From contig JAJYRW010000111.1 of the NCBI GenBank assembly GCA_021793895.1, positions 1-5,624 of the forward strand: DNA of 5,624 nt, given 5' to 3'. The notes below the pieces were generated by a model. It was not told the origin of the DNA. It ran no database searches and saw nothing but the letters and a program-made list of their open reading frames with translations. The stretch comes from Actinomycetes bacterium (GTDB lineage: Bacteria; Actinomycetota; Actinomycetes; Actinomycetales; JAJYRW01). Both the position numbers and the translations under genes were made by a program. Below are positions 1 to 5,624 of this stretch, piece after piece. Every line of letters begins with the position of its first letter. The first letter of the stretch is position 1.

Positions 1-451
1 CTGCAAACACCGCGGTGGTGGCCAGGTCGGCGCGTAGATAGGTAAACAGCGGGCGGATCGCTGATTCCAACACGAGTGTGTGGCGCGCGCTGCCGCCGGT
101 CGCGCCCAGAAGTGCGGGCTTGCCGTCAAAGTCCTCAGTGGTGAACAGATCGACGAAGGACTTGAAAATTCCGGAGGGGCCGGCCGTAAAAATTGGAGTT
201 ACGGCAATAACGCCGTCTGCTGCTTTGACCTGATCCATGACTTCACGCAATTCTGCGCTGGGAAAACGCGTCAGGAGCATGTCGGTGACGGCGTGGGCGT
301 GTTCGCGCAGTTCAACCGTCGTAAATTCCGCCTCGACGCCGGCTTTTTCTAATGCGGCGCCGGTTGATTGTGCTAGCGCGTCGGCCAGCATGCGGGACGA
401 GGAGGGCTGATTTAGTCCCGCGGTCAGTACGACGATGTGGCGCTTTTCCAT
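1..451 (-). CDS. NADPH-dependent FMN reductase, CE1759-like partner of a luciferase-like monooxygenase (partial, 3' end outside window)
   Basis: Flavodoxin-fold FMN reductase of the SsuE/NADPH_dep_FMN_red type, expected to reduce FMN in the cytoplasm with NAD(P)H and pass it to the adjacent monooxygenase. Only the first 150 codons are present; the C-terminus lies beyond position 1. The N-terminus reads MEKRHIVVLTAGLNQPSSSR: a first beta strand followed by a serine-rich phosphate-binding loop (residues 10-20) typical of this fold. Residues 80-100 (GVIAVTPIFTAGPSGIFKSF) match the second FMN-contacting segment, the 'TPxYxxxxxGxxKxF' pattern of the family. GATGGSARH follows at 117-124. The ATG at 449-451 is preceded by a good purine-rich ribosome site (AAGGAAGTGAAG, near 457-468) lying over the end of the upstream gene, so translation is probably coupled. 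The neighbouring monooxygenase, eight bases upstream, is the usual partner in this family pair (TIGR04036/TIGR04037 as I recall them). The family and role are well supported; the physiological substrate of the pair is unknown. Confidence 0.88.
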   Translation of the reverse strand, partial: MEKRHIVVLTAGLNQPSSSRMLADALAQSTGAALEKAGVEAEFTTVELREHAHAVTDMLLTRFPSAELREVMDQVKAADGVIAVTPIFTAGPSGIFKSFVDLFTTEDFDGKPALLGATGGSARHTLVLESAIRPLFTYLRADLATTAVFA

Positions 452-456
452 TATTT

Positions 457-468
457 ACTTCACTTCCT
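457..468 (-). promoter_or_regulatory. Ribosome binding site of the FMN reductase, overlapping the monooxygenase stop
   Basis: Read on the minus strand, AAGGAAGTGAAG lies 5-16 bases before the reductase ATG at 451 and spans the monooxygenase TGA (460-462). The overlap supports translational coupling of the two partner proteins, which would keep their amounts in proportion. That consequence is inferred, not shown. Confidence 0.6.
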
Positions 469-1542
469 TATCCTGCGGTGCGCTACGAGAGTTTCATGCG
501 TGGGGGCGGTGGGTACGTGTGCCGGTCGCAGCGAGTCAAACTCTTTGCGCAGCACGGGCACGACCTCTTCGCCAAGTAAGTCCAGTTGTTCTAGAACCGT
601 TTTTAGCGGTAGGCCCGCGTGGTCCATTAGGAAAAGTTGCCGCTGATAATCACCGAAGGTTTCGCGGAACGTCAGCGTGCGGTCAATTACTTCCTGGGGT
701 GAGCCCACGGTCAGCGGTGTTTGTTCAGTGAACTCTTCCAGTGAGGGACCGTGGCCATAGACCGGGGCGTTGTCGAAATAGGGTCGGAACTCGCGCACCG
801 CATCTTGAGAATTCTTGCGCATAAACACCTGCCCGCCCAGACCCACGATCGCTTGATCGGCGCTGCCATGCCCGTAGTGTTCATACCGGCGCCGATAGTA
901 GGTAATCAGCCGTTTGAAATGGTCAGCGGGCCAAAAGATGTGATTAGCAAAGAAACCGTCACCGTAGTAGGCGGCCTGCTCGGCAATTTCGGGGCTGCGG
1001 ATGGAGCCGTGCCACACGAACGGGGGCGTGTCATCTAACGGGCGGGGCGTAGACGTGAACCCCTGCAGCGGCGTGCGGAACTTGCCCTCCCAATTCACGA
1101 CTTCTTCATCCCAGAGCTTGCGCAGCAGGGCATAGTTTTCAATTGCGAGTGGGATGCCTTGGCGAATGTCTTGCCCAAACCAGGGATAGACCGGCCCGGT
1201 ATTGCCTCGGCCCATCATTAAATCAACGCGGCCATCAGCAATTACTTGGAGCATCGCGTAATCTTCAGCGATCTTGACGGGATCATTGGTAGTGATCAGC
1301 GTCGTTGCGGTGGAGAGCAGAAGCCGCTCAGTCTTGGCCGCGATATATCCGAGCATCGTGGTAGGGGAGGACGGTACGAACGGTGGATTGTGGTGCTCGC
1401 CGGTGGCAAACACATCCAGTCCAACCTCTTCGGCCTTTTGTGCGATCCGAAGGATCGCGCGGATGCGCTCAGTTTCGGTGGGAGTGCGGCCCGTTGTCGG
1501 GTCCGTCGTCACATCACCGACGCTGAAGATTCCGAACTGCAT
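460..1542 (-). CDS. Luciferase-like flavin-dependent monooxygenase, CE1758 family
   Basis: Cytoplasmic FMNH2-dependent oxygenase of the bacterial luciferase superfamily (TIM barrel, Pfam Bac_luciferase). It should use O2 and reduced FMN from the downstream reductase to oxidise an unidentified organic substrate. From the chosen ATG (1540-1542) the protein has 360 residues and starts MQFGIFSVGDVTTDPTTGRT, the characteristic start of this family. Further signatures are FATGEHHNPPF near residues 45-55, LLLSTATTLITTNDPVKIAEDYA near 74-96, DGRVDLMMGRGNTGPVYPWFG near 103-123 and VWHGSIRSPEIAEQAA near 176-191. The frame stays open upstream to a TTG at 1620 (386 residues) with another ATG at 1596. I prefer 1542 because family homology begins there, GGACGG sits 7 bases ahead of it, and the TTG lies inside a likely operator. 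The gene ends eight bases before the FMN reductase start, implying an operon. A 20-base stretch near the 3' end (487-506) recurs upstream of the gene. Family assignment is strong; substrate and pathway cannot be inferred. Confidence 0.93.
   Translation of the reverse strand: MQFGIFSVGDVTTDPTTGRTPTETERIRAILRIAQKAEEVGLDVFATGEHHNPPFVPSSPTTMLGYIAAKTERLLLSTATTLITTNDPVKIAEDYAMLQVIADGRVDLMMGRGNTGPVYPWFGQDIRQGIPLAIENYALLRKLWDEEVVNWEGKFRTPLQGFTSTPRPLDDTPPFVWHGSIRSPEIAEQAAYYGDGFFANHIFWPADHFKRLITYYRRRYEHYGHGSADQAIVGLGGQVFMRKNSQDAVREFRPYFDNAPVYGHGPSLEEFTEQTPLTVGSPQEVIDRTLTFRETFGDYQRQLFLMDHAGLPLKTVLEQLDLLGEEVVPVLRKEFDSLRPAHVPTAPTHETLVAHRRIRK
487..506. repeat. Direct repeat copy A, inside the 3' end of the monooxygenase gene
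   Basis: The 20 bases GAGAGTTTCATGCGTGGGGG (plus strand) recur at 1668-1688 with a single extra C after GAGAGTTTCATGC. Here the element is coding: on the minus strand it includes the CAT GAA ACT CTC codons for the His-Glu-Thr-Leu near the C-terminus of the monooxygenase. The second copy lies upstream of the same gene, in the same orientation, about 1.18 kb away. The similarity is plain in the sequence; its origin is unknown. Confidence 0.7.
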
Positions 1543-1604
1543 GGGTACACCGTCCGTGAGCTTAAGGTTCCATTTGTTGACGCTGTCGTCGTGCATCTTC
1601 CCAG

Positions 1605-1624
1605 ATAGTGCAACTTTCAACTAT
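1605..1624. promoter_or_regulatory. MarR-like operator palindrome in front of the monooxygenase operon
   Basis: Plus-strand arms ATAGTGCAA and TTCAACTAT, separated by CT, form a 9-2-9 inverted repeat. Seven of nine positions pair, including a perfect outer GATAGT/ACTATC at 1604-1609 and 1620-1625. Spacing and size resemble operators of dimeric winged-helix MarR-family repressors, which often control flavin oxidoreductase genes. The site overlaps the predicted -10 box and start of transcription, a position suited to repression. No regulator gene is visible in the window, so the identity of the binding protein is inference. Confidence 0.45.
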
Positions 1625-1628
1625 CCTA
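1623..1628 (-). promoter_or_regulatory. Candidate -10 box of the monooxygenase-reductase operon
   Basis: On the minus strand TAGGAT fits the TAnnnT pattern common in actinobacterial promoters. It would put the transcription start near 1616 and leave a leader of roughly 75 bases before the ATG at 1542. No good -35 hexamer is visible 16-19 bases upstream (the region reads near GAACAAATC), so the call rests on the -10 box and its overlap with the operator-like palindrome. Confidence 0.35.
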
Positions 1629-1667
1629 ACCGCCCGGGAGTGTGATTTGTTCCCGAGGTGCCGGGGG

Positions 1668-1688
1668 GAGAGTTTCATGCCGTGGGGG
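1668..1688. repeat. Direct repeat copy B, intergenic, upstream of the monooxygenase gene
   Basis: GAGAGTTTCATGC followed by CGTGGGGG on the plus strand; it matches copy A at 487-506 over 20 of 21 bases with a one-base indel. On the minus strand, CAT GAA ACT CTC is open in the frame that continues from the MMPL gene past its stop. It could be a remnant of a duplicated monooxygenase 3' end or a protein-binding site shared by two places; the sequence does not decide. Confidence 0.65.
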
Positions 1689-1772
1689 TAGTCGATTTTC
1701 TGAAGTAGCGGCGAATGTTGCGCTCAGCCGCAGCGGCGGAGGCGACTGCAACGGCGTCCCCCGCACCGCCGC

Positions 1773-4067
1773 CTATTTATCAACGCGTTGCTTGAATCCA
1801 AATCGCGAATGGAACTTACGCAGTTTCTTCGGCGCCCACCAGTTCCATTTGCCCAGCAGCGTCATGGTCGCGGGTACCAGCAGCATGCGTACCAGGGTGG
1901 CGTCCACCGCAATCGCTACGGCCAGCGCGACACCGGCCTGTTTAATCACTTGCAGTTCTCCGGTGACAAAGCCCGAGAAGACAACAACCAAAATCAGCGC
2001 GGCAGCGGTGATAATTCGTCCCGAGCGCTGTAATCCCTTTCGCACGGCGGCGTCATCTGAAACGCCGGCCTCATAGCCTCCAGCGCCCTCATGTGCTTCT
2101 TGAATACGCGAGAGTAAGAAAACCTCATAGTCCATGGCCAGCCCAAACCCAAACGCCACCACTACGGCCACGACATAGGTCTCCACGCCACCGGTGGACG
2201 TGAAGCCCAGCAAACCCTCCAAGTGCCCATCTTGGAATACCCATACCAATACACCCAGTGCCGCAGCCAGCGAGAACACGTTAATAATGAGGGCCTTAAA
2301 GGGCAGAATCACCGATCCGGTCATGAAAAAGAGCAAAATTAGCGTCGCCAGAATCACTATGGAGAACGCGGCCGGAGCGCCATCCCTTAAGGCTTGGGAG
2401 AAGTCGAGTTCTTGCGCCGCGGTACCTGTTACCCACGTATCAAAATCGGGCCGATCGGCGCGCAGTTCTTCCACAATGTCGCGCTCAGCCGCGGCCGTAT
2501 CTCCTACCTGCGGGCTTACCTGCAACATCACGCCCACGTATGTTCCCAGGGCTTGGGGCGGGTGGACGGCAGCTACGTTATCCAAGCTCTCCAGCGAGGC
2601 CGCCCAACCTTCAGCCTCTTCAATGCTGGTGTCGGCCACGACAGTGATTTCCGGTTGCGTGGCTTGCGGGTACTGCTCCGTCATGAGTTGAAGGAACTCA
2701 CGCTGCTCCGACTGTGTGGGCAGCATCTCCGCCGCGGTGTTGCGCAGTTGCAGGTGTGTGAGTGGAACAGCGAGCCCTGCGAGCACCACGATGGCACCAA
2801 TCATCACCAGCCAGGGGCGGCGCTGCGTCCATTTGGCAAGGGAGGAAAACACACCCTCTTCCGGGGCGGTATCCCCAAATCTGCCAGTTAGGCGTCCGAG
2901 CACCGGTATGCGTCTAATTGGACTGGGCTCCAAAAGTCGCCGGCCCGTAAGCGCGAGTAGCGCTGGAACCAGCGTCAGCGCCGTCAGCAGTGCCACGAGG
3001 ACCACCGCCATCGACGCGATCGATATGGCTTTCAACATCGACGGGGTAAAGACCAGTAAACCGCTGAGCGAAATTGCCACAATCAGGCTGGAAAAGCTGA
3101 CTGTGCGTCCCGCAGAAGCCATGGTTCGGGCCAGTGCCTCCCGCACCACCGGATCAGTGCCACGTGCGTATTTAAGGTGCGGGTCGTCGTCCTCAATTTT
3201 CGCCATTGCCCGACGTAACTCCTCGCGATAGCGGGAGACGATGAGGAGGGCGTAGTCGATTGATAGGCCCAGTCCGAGCACGGAGGCGACGTTAACCACG
3301 GCGGAGTCGACGTCCATGAAGTGGGTTAAGGCGTAGATCGAGAATAAGCCGGCGGCAATCGAGCTGAGCGCGCCGAGCAGCGGCATTCCAGCGGCGAGGA
3401 ACCCACCGAAAACCACGAGCATGATCACCAGGCTGAGTGGCAGGGCGATGGCTTCGCTGCGGATTAGGTCGGTTTTGATTTGGTTGATGATGTCGTCGGC
3501 GATGAGGCTGGAGCCGCCGACGTGGGTTTCAGCGTCGGGCGCCAGGGTGATAATTTCTTTTTCCGCCGCGTGCAGGCGCTTGGCGACCTGTTCAATCGTT
3601 TCGGTGGATGCATCGGCATCGAGGTGGGCGCTCGTCGTGGCGATGAGCAGCAGCCCGGTGCCATCGGCGGCAAGAAGGGGCTCGCCAACTGGGTTTTCCA
3701 CACCCTCGGGTAGGGCGGTGGGGTCCACAACTGACAGCACGCCGGGGATCTGCTCTATGTCACCGCGCACACTAGCTAGCAGTTCCGCTAAATCATTATC
3801 GGAAGGGTCAATGTGGTGGGTCGCCAAGGTAATGGCTGGCCCCTCGGTGGCTTCCGCTTCAATAATGTCGGTGGCGACCTGCGATTCGGCACCCGGAATT
3901 GGCGGAACTCCGCCAGAAAGGCGTGCAAAAAGCCCGTCTCCTCCCACGCCCCCCAGCGCAATTGCAAACGCAAGCACGGTGGCGGCGACCCACACGAGGG
4001 CGATGAGGCGAGGACGGCGTGAAATGTGCTGGCCAAGCGAACGCATCACATCTAAAGGATTCCACAC
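1773..4067 (-). CDS. MMPL-family (RND superfamily) membrane transporter
   Basis: Proton-driven exporter or lipid/drug transporter of the MmpL/YdfJ group in the cytoplasmic membrane. The 764 residues show the expected two-fold architecture. TM1 is near 20-41, followed by a large extracytoplasmic loop (about 42-203). TM2-TM6 lie at about 204-374, then a cytoplasmic linker and TM7 near 418-437. A second large loop spans about 438-560, and TM8-TM12 run to about 740. The proton-relay Asp-Tyr pairs of MmpL proteins are present in both halves: GLGLSIDYALLIVSRYREE (D271, Y272) and FGLAMDYEVFLLSRIQEAH (D646, Y647). This suggests an active pump. The tail (KWNWWAPKKLRK, about 740-751) is basic and cytoplasmic. 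The start is GTG at 4067; an in-frame ATG at 4046 is an alternative, and neither has a convincing ribosome site. No regulator or membrane-fusion partner is adjacent. The gene diverges from rarA across 45 bases. The substrate cannot be predicted; family assignment is very secure. Confidence 0.95.
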   Translation of the reverse strand: MWNPLDVMRSLGQHISRRPRLIALVWVAATVLAFAIALGGVGGDGLFARLSGGVPPIPGAESQVATDIIEAEATEGPAITLATHHIDPSDNDLAELLASVRGDIEQIPGVLSVVDPTALPEGVENPVGEPLLAADGTGLLLIATTSAHLDADASTETIEQVAKRLHAAEKEIITLAPDAETHVGGSSLIADDIINQIKTDLIRSEAIALPLSLVIMLVVFGGFLAAGMPLLGALSSIAAGLFSIYALTHFMDVDSAVVNVASVLGLGLSIDYALLIVSRYREELRRAMAKIEDDDPHLKYARGTDPVVREALARTMASAGRTVSFSSLIVAISLSGLLVFTPSMLKAISIASMAVVLVALLTALTLVPALLALTGRRLLEPSPIRRIPVLGRLTGRFGDTAPEEGVFSSLAKWTQRRPWLVMIGAIVVLAGLAVPLTHLQLRNTAAEMLPTQSEQREFLQLMTEQYPQATQPEITVVADTSIEEAEGWAASLESLDNVAAVHPPQALGTYVGVMLQVSPQVGDTAAAERDIVEELRADRPDFDTWVTGTAAQELDFSQALRDGAPAAFSIVILATLILLFFMTGSVILPFKALIINVFSLAAALGVLVWVFQDGHLEGLLGFTSTGGVETYVVAVVVAFGFGLAMDYEVFLLSRIQEAHEGAGGYEAGVSDDAAVRKGLQRSGRIITAAALILVVVFSGFVTGELQVIKQAGVALAVAIAVDATLVRMLLVPATMTLLGKWNWWAPKKLRKFHSRFGFKQRVDK

Positions 4068-4073
4068 TTCACC

Positions 4074-4085
4074 GCGTTTTAACGC
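4074..4085. promoter_or_regulatory. Palindrome GCGTT-TT-AACGC in the divergent MMPL/rarA intergenic region
   Basis: A perfect 5-2-5 inverted repeat lies six bases before the MMPL GTG and 27 bases before the rarA ATG. On the minus strand its centre reads TTAAAA, a possible -10 box for a nearly leaderless MMPL transcript. On the plus strand it covers the place where the rarA -35 would fall. It could be an operator affecting both genes, or simply an AT-rich promoter core. Twelve bases are too few to be sure. Confidence 0.3.
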
Positions 4086-4100
4086 TTGGCCCGGGCGGCC

Positions 4101-4106
4101 TAGGCT
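4101..4106 (+). promoter_or_regulatory. Candidate -10 box of rarA, giving a leaderless transcript
   Basis: TAGGCT fits TAnnnT and ends six bases before the rarA ATG (4113-4115), so transcription would begin at or next to the A of the start codon. The sequence between contains no Shine-Dalgarno motif. This arrangement is common and well documented in actinobacteria. The -35 would fall in the TTTTAA region near 4077-4082 and is weak. Confidence 0.5.
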
Positions 4107-4112
4107 AATGGC

Positions 4113-5507
4113 ATGGACTTGTTTGATGCGGCAACGAATCCGGTGCCGGAGGCCGGCGGTGTTGGGGGACGTGCCGATCTATTCGCGCACGCGCCTTTGG
4201 CGGTACGGATGCGCCCGGCCAGTCTTGACGAGATTGTGGGCCAACAGCATCTTTTGACGCCCGGTTCGCCGCTGCATCGCTTGGTTGCGGCCCAGGAATC
4301 CGGTTCTCCTGCCGGACCGGCGTCGGTGGTGTTGTGGGGGCCGCCGGGAACGGGAAAGACAACCCTTGCGTATTTAGTTGCGCGCGCGGCAGATCGCCGT
4401 TTTGTCGAGCTTTCAGCCGTCACTGCGGGAGTTAAGGACGTGCGCGCAGTCGTCGAGGACGCCCGGCGTCACCTGGCAACGGGCGGGGCCGAAACTGTGT
4501 TGTTCGTCGATGAGGTCCACCGGTTTTCGCGCACGCAACAAGACGCGCTGTTGCCCAGCGTTGAAAATCGCTGGGTCACACTCATCGCGGCCACGACTGA
4601 AAACCCGTCATTCACCGTGGTTGCGCCGTTGCTGTCGCGTTCGCTATTACTCACGTTGCATCCGCTTGAGGACGACGACATAACCGACCTGCTTAACCGT
4701 GCAGTAACAGATGAGCGCGGCTTGGCGGGGAAGGTGGAATTGACTTCAGAAGCGCTGGATCACCTGGTGCGGATGGCTTCGGGAGACGCGCGGCGGGCGC
4801 TGACCGTACTAGAAGCAGCGGCGGGTTCGGTGCTTTCAGGAGATTTTACTGGCGAGGGGGCGTCTGAGCCCGTTGCGATTACCGTGGAGGATGTGGAGCG
4901 CGCCGCCGATGTGGCTGCGGTGCGCTATGACCGAGCTGGGGATCAGCACTATGACGTTGCCAGCGCGCTGATTAAGTCGATTCGAGGTTCGGACGTCAAC
5001 GCTGCGCTGCACTATCTCGCCCGCATGATCGCTGCCGGTGAGGATCCGCGCTTCATCGCCCGGCGCCTGGTTATTTCAGCGTCCGAAGACATCGGTATGG
5101 CTGATCCCACATCGCTTCAAACCGCGGTCGCGGCGATGCAGGCAGTTTCTTTTATTGGGATGCCCGAAGCTCGGATTGTGCTGTCACAGGCGGCTGTGCA
5201 TCTGGCGCTGGCGCCCAAGTCGAATGCTGCTTATAAGGCTATCGATGCCGCTTTGGCCGATGTGCGGGAAGGGAAAGCCGGCGCGGTACCGGTCCATTTA
5301 CGCGATACGCATTACGCCGGTGCGAAGAAGCTTGGGCATGGCAAAGAATACAAATACGCGCATCATTTTCCGCACGGTATTGCCCAGCAGCAGTATCTGC
5401 CCGATGAACTCATCGGCGCGGATTACTACCAGCCCACCGATCGCGGCTTCGAGCGCGACCTAAGCGCGCGGATTGAGCGAGTGGGGCGGATCTTGCGCGG
5501 CGAGTGA
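4113..5507 (+). CDS. rarA: Replication-associated recombination protein A (RarA/MgsA/WRNIP1 family AAA+ ATPase)
   Basis: Clamp-loader-like AAA+ ATPase that acts at stalled replication forks, binding single-stranded DNA ends and SSB; cytoplasmic and nucleoid-associated. The 464 residues match full-length family members. After a short N-terminal segment (MDLFDAA...) comes the conserved [20 protein letters not shown] (29-48). Walker [10 protein letters not shown] is at 76-84 and Walker [11 protein letters not shown] at 129-138, with catalytic D133/E134. Sensor 1 TTENPSF is at 161-167, an arginine-finger candidate at R176 in LLSRS, and sensor 2 GDARRAL at 224-230. The C-terminal tetramerisation domain carries [15 protein letters not shown] (280-294), [18 protein letters not shown] (311-328), [14 protein letters not shown] (364-377), PVHLRD (393-398) and [11 protein letters not shown] (410-420). 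All key residues are intact. The ATG at 4113 has no ribosome site but sits just after a -10 box, so the mRNA is probably leaderless. Ten bases after the stop an IS3-type element appears to begin. Confidence 0.97.
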   Translation: MDLFDAATNPVPEAGGVGGRADLFAHAPLAVRMRPASLDEIVGQQHLLTPGSPLHRLVAAQESGSPAGPASVVLWGPPGTGKTTLAYLVARAADRRFVELSAVTAGVKDVRAVVEDARRHLATGGAETVLFVDEVHRFSRTQQDALLPSVENRWVTLIAATTENPSFTVVAPLLSRSLLLTLHPLEDDDITDLLNRAVTDERGLAGKVELTSEALDHLVRMASGDARRALTVLEAAAGSVLSGDFTGEGASEPVAITVEDVERAADVAAVRYDRAGDQHYDVASALIKSIRGSDVNAALHYLARMIAAGEDPRFIARRLVISASEDIGMADPTSLQTAVAAMQAVSFIGMPEARIVLSQAAVHLALAPKSNAAYKAIDAALADVREGKAGAVPVHLRDTHYAGAKKLGHGKEYKYAHHFPHGIAQQQYLPDELIGADYYQPTDRGFERDLSARIERVGRILRGE

Positions 5508-5527
5508 GGTGCGCGGTGAAGCGCACT
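5508..5527 (+). terminator. Short hairpin directly after the rarA stop, possible weak terminator
   Basis: GTGCGC (5509-5514) and GCGCAC (5521-5526) pair perfectly around a six-base loop, with a G-U extension from 5508 to 5527, starting right after the rarA TGA. The following bases are TGGGTTTAGTT: some T residues but no true U tract. The hairpin could end rarA transcripts or limit transcription crossing into the mobile element. Its right arm falls within the predicted IS end, so it may be a by-product of the insertion. Confidence 0.35.
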
Positions 5528-5624
5528 GGGTTTAGTTCCGCTTCTTATGCTGGGGCAAGTGCCCGAGCTTGGGTTTCATAATAGGCCGCTTCGGCCTCTG
5601 CTGGAGTCCGATAATCCAGGCCTT
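5517..5624. mobile_element. End of an IS3-family insertion sequence (partial; rest beyond window)
   Basis: The inner part encodes a transposase C-terminus on the minus strand. The outer edge reads TGAAGCGCAC then TGGGTTTAGTT, which begins with TG and resembles the TGAACCGCCC-GGGTTTAGT-like terminal repeats I know from parts of the IS3 family. This would be the transposase-distal (right) end, meeting host DNA about ten bases after rarA. The other end and the target duplication are outside the window, so the exact boundary is provisional. The element type is secure from the protein. Confidence 0.6.
5545..5624 (-). CDS. IS3-family transposase (OrfB, integrase catalytic region), C-terminal fragment
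   Basis: On the minus strand 25 codons and a TAA are visible; the rest of the gene lies beyond position 5624. The peptide includes LDYRTPAEAEAAYYETQARA, matching the C-terminal tail of IS3-family OrfB proteins, where 'RLGYRTPAEFEAAYY'-like sequences follow the last acidic residue of the DDE catalytic core. The DDE residues themselves are not in view, so activity cannot be judged. The gene is convergent with rarA and ends 37 bases from it. Identification rests on a short but distinctive motif. Confidence 0.82.
   Translation of the reverse strand, partial: GLDYRTPAEAEAAYYETQARALAPA

Larger units (their letters stand above)
1543..1772. other. Intergenic region between the MMPL transporter gene and the monooxygenase gene
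   Basis: This 230-base stretch lies after the MMPL stop and before the preferred monooxygenase start. Reading down the minus strand it holds a GC-rich segment (1700-1772) with short palindromes but no run of T that would make a clear intrinsic terminator. Then come repeat copy B (1668-1688), an imperfect hairpin (CCCGGGA at 1633-1639 against TCCCGAG at 1651-1657), a TAGGAT -10 candidate (1623-1628), an operator-like palindrome (1605-1624) and a leader of about 70 bases. I find no convincing gene here. Confidence 0.6.

Noticed and set aside
1562..1678. Minus-strand 38-codon open frame beginning MKLSPRHLGNK in the region upstream of the monooxygenase
   Set aside because: It has no ribosome site, starts inside repeat copy B, crosses the operator and promoter elements, and shows no recognisable protein character.
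1727..1737. Palindrome GCCGC-A-GCGGC downstream of the MMPL gene as a terminator stem
   Set aside because: A one-base centre cannot form a proper hairpin loop and no T run follows on either strand. It is a common kind of palindrome in GC-rich DNA.
2194..3231. Several plus-strand open frames of 165-171 codons opposite the MMPL gene
   Set aside because: All lie antisense to well-conserved transmembrane coding sequence and have compositionally biased, unrecognisable products.
3421..4257. Long plus-strand open frame (278 codons) opposite the MMPL gene and running into rarA
   Set aside because: It is antisense to a clearly conserved transporter, its product is serine/arginine-rich low complexity, and it overlaps the rarA start. 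It is an open-frame shadow typical of GC-rich DNA.
5583..5597. Perfect inverted repeat AGGCCG-CTT-CGGCCT
   Set aside because: It lies inside the transposase reading frame and follows from the repeated Glu-Ala codons, with only a three-base loop and no T run; a functional hairpin is not supported.
1..5624. CRISPR array, tRNA, rRNA, toxin-antitoxin or defence system
   Set aside because: I looked for regularly spaced repeats, cloverleaf-like sequence and small paired genes and found none.

Overview
The window looks like chromosomal DNA from a fairly GC-rich actinobacterium (class Actinomycetia), with a GC content of roughly high fifties by eye. The evidence is the pairing of a CE1758-type luciferase-like monooxygenase with a CE1759-type FMN reductase, which I know mainly from actinobacteria. 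An MMPL-family exporter, a rarA gene that appears to be transcribed without a leader, GTG/TTG start candidates and TAnnnT-type -10 boxes fit this too. The family could be Actinomycetaceae or Corynebacteriaceae; the sequence alone does not settle it.

Layout from left to right. Positions 1-451 (minus strand) hold the N-terminal 150 residues of an NADPH-dependent FMN reductase-like flavoprotein cut by the window edge. Positions 460-1542 (minus) hold a flavin-dependent luciferase-like monooxygenase, eight bases upstream of the reductase and almost certainly co-transcribed with it. Positions 1543-1772 are non-coding: they contain a likely promoter, a MarR-like 9-2-9 operator palindrome, and a second copy of a 20-21 base sequence that also occurs at the 3' end of the monooxygenase gene. 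Positions 1773-4067 (minus) hold a 764-residue MMPL/RND-superfamily membrane transporter. A 45-base divergent intergenic region (4068-4112) separates it from rarA (4113-5507, plus), a complete AAA+ replication-associated recombination protein. Ten bases after the rarA stop a mobile element appears to begin; only its last ~108 bases are in view, with the C-terminal 25 codons of an IS3-family transposase on the minus strand, convergent with rarA.

The monooxygenase and reductase form a classic two-component flavin system: the reductase should supply reduced FMN to the oxygenase. Their substrate is not readable from sequence. The MMPL gene lies upstream in the same orientation, but a 230-base gap with its own promoter-like elements suggests separate transcription. 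rarA is a housekeeping genome-maintenance gene.

I see no CRISPR array, tRNA, rRNA or defence system. The window is mostly ordinary; the most interesting points are regulatory (the operator palindrome, the leaderless rarA promoter, the compact divergent promoter), the paired direct repeats around the monooxygenase gene, and the IS end abutting rarA.
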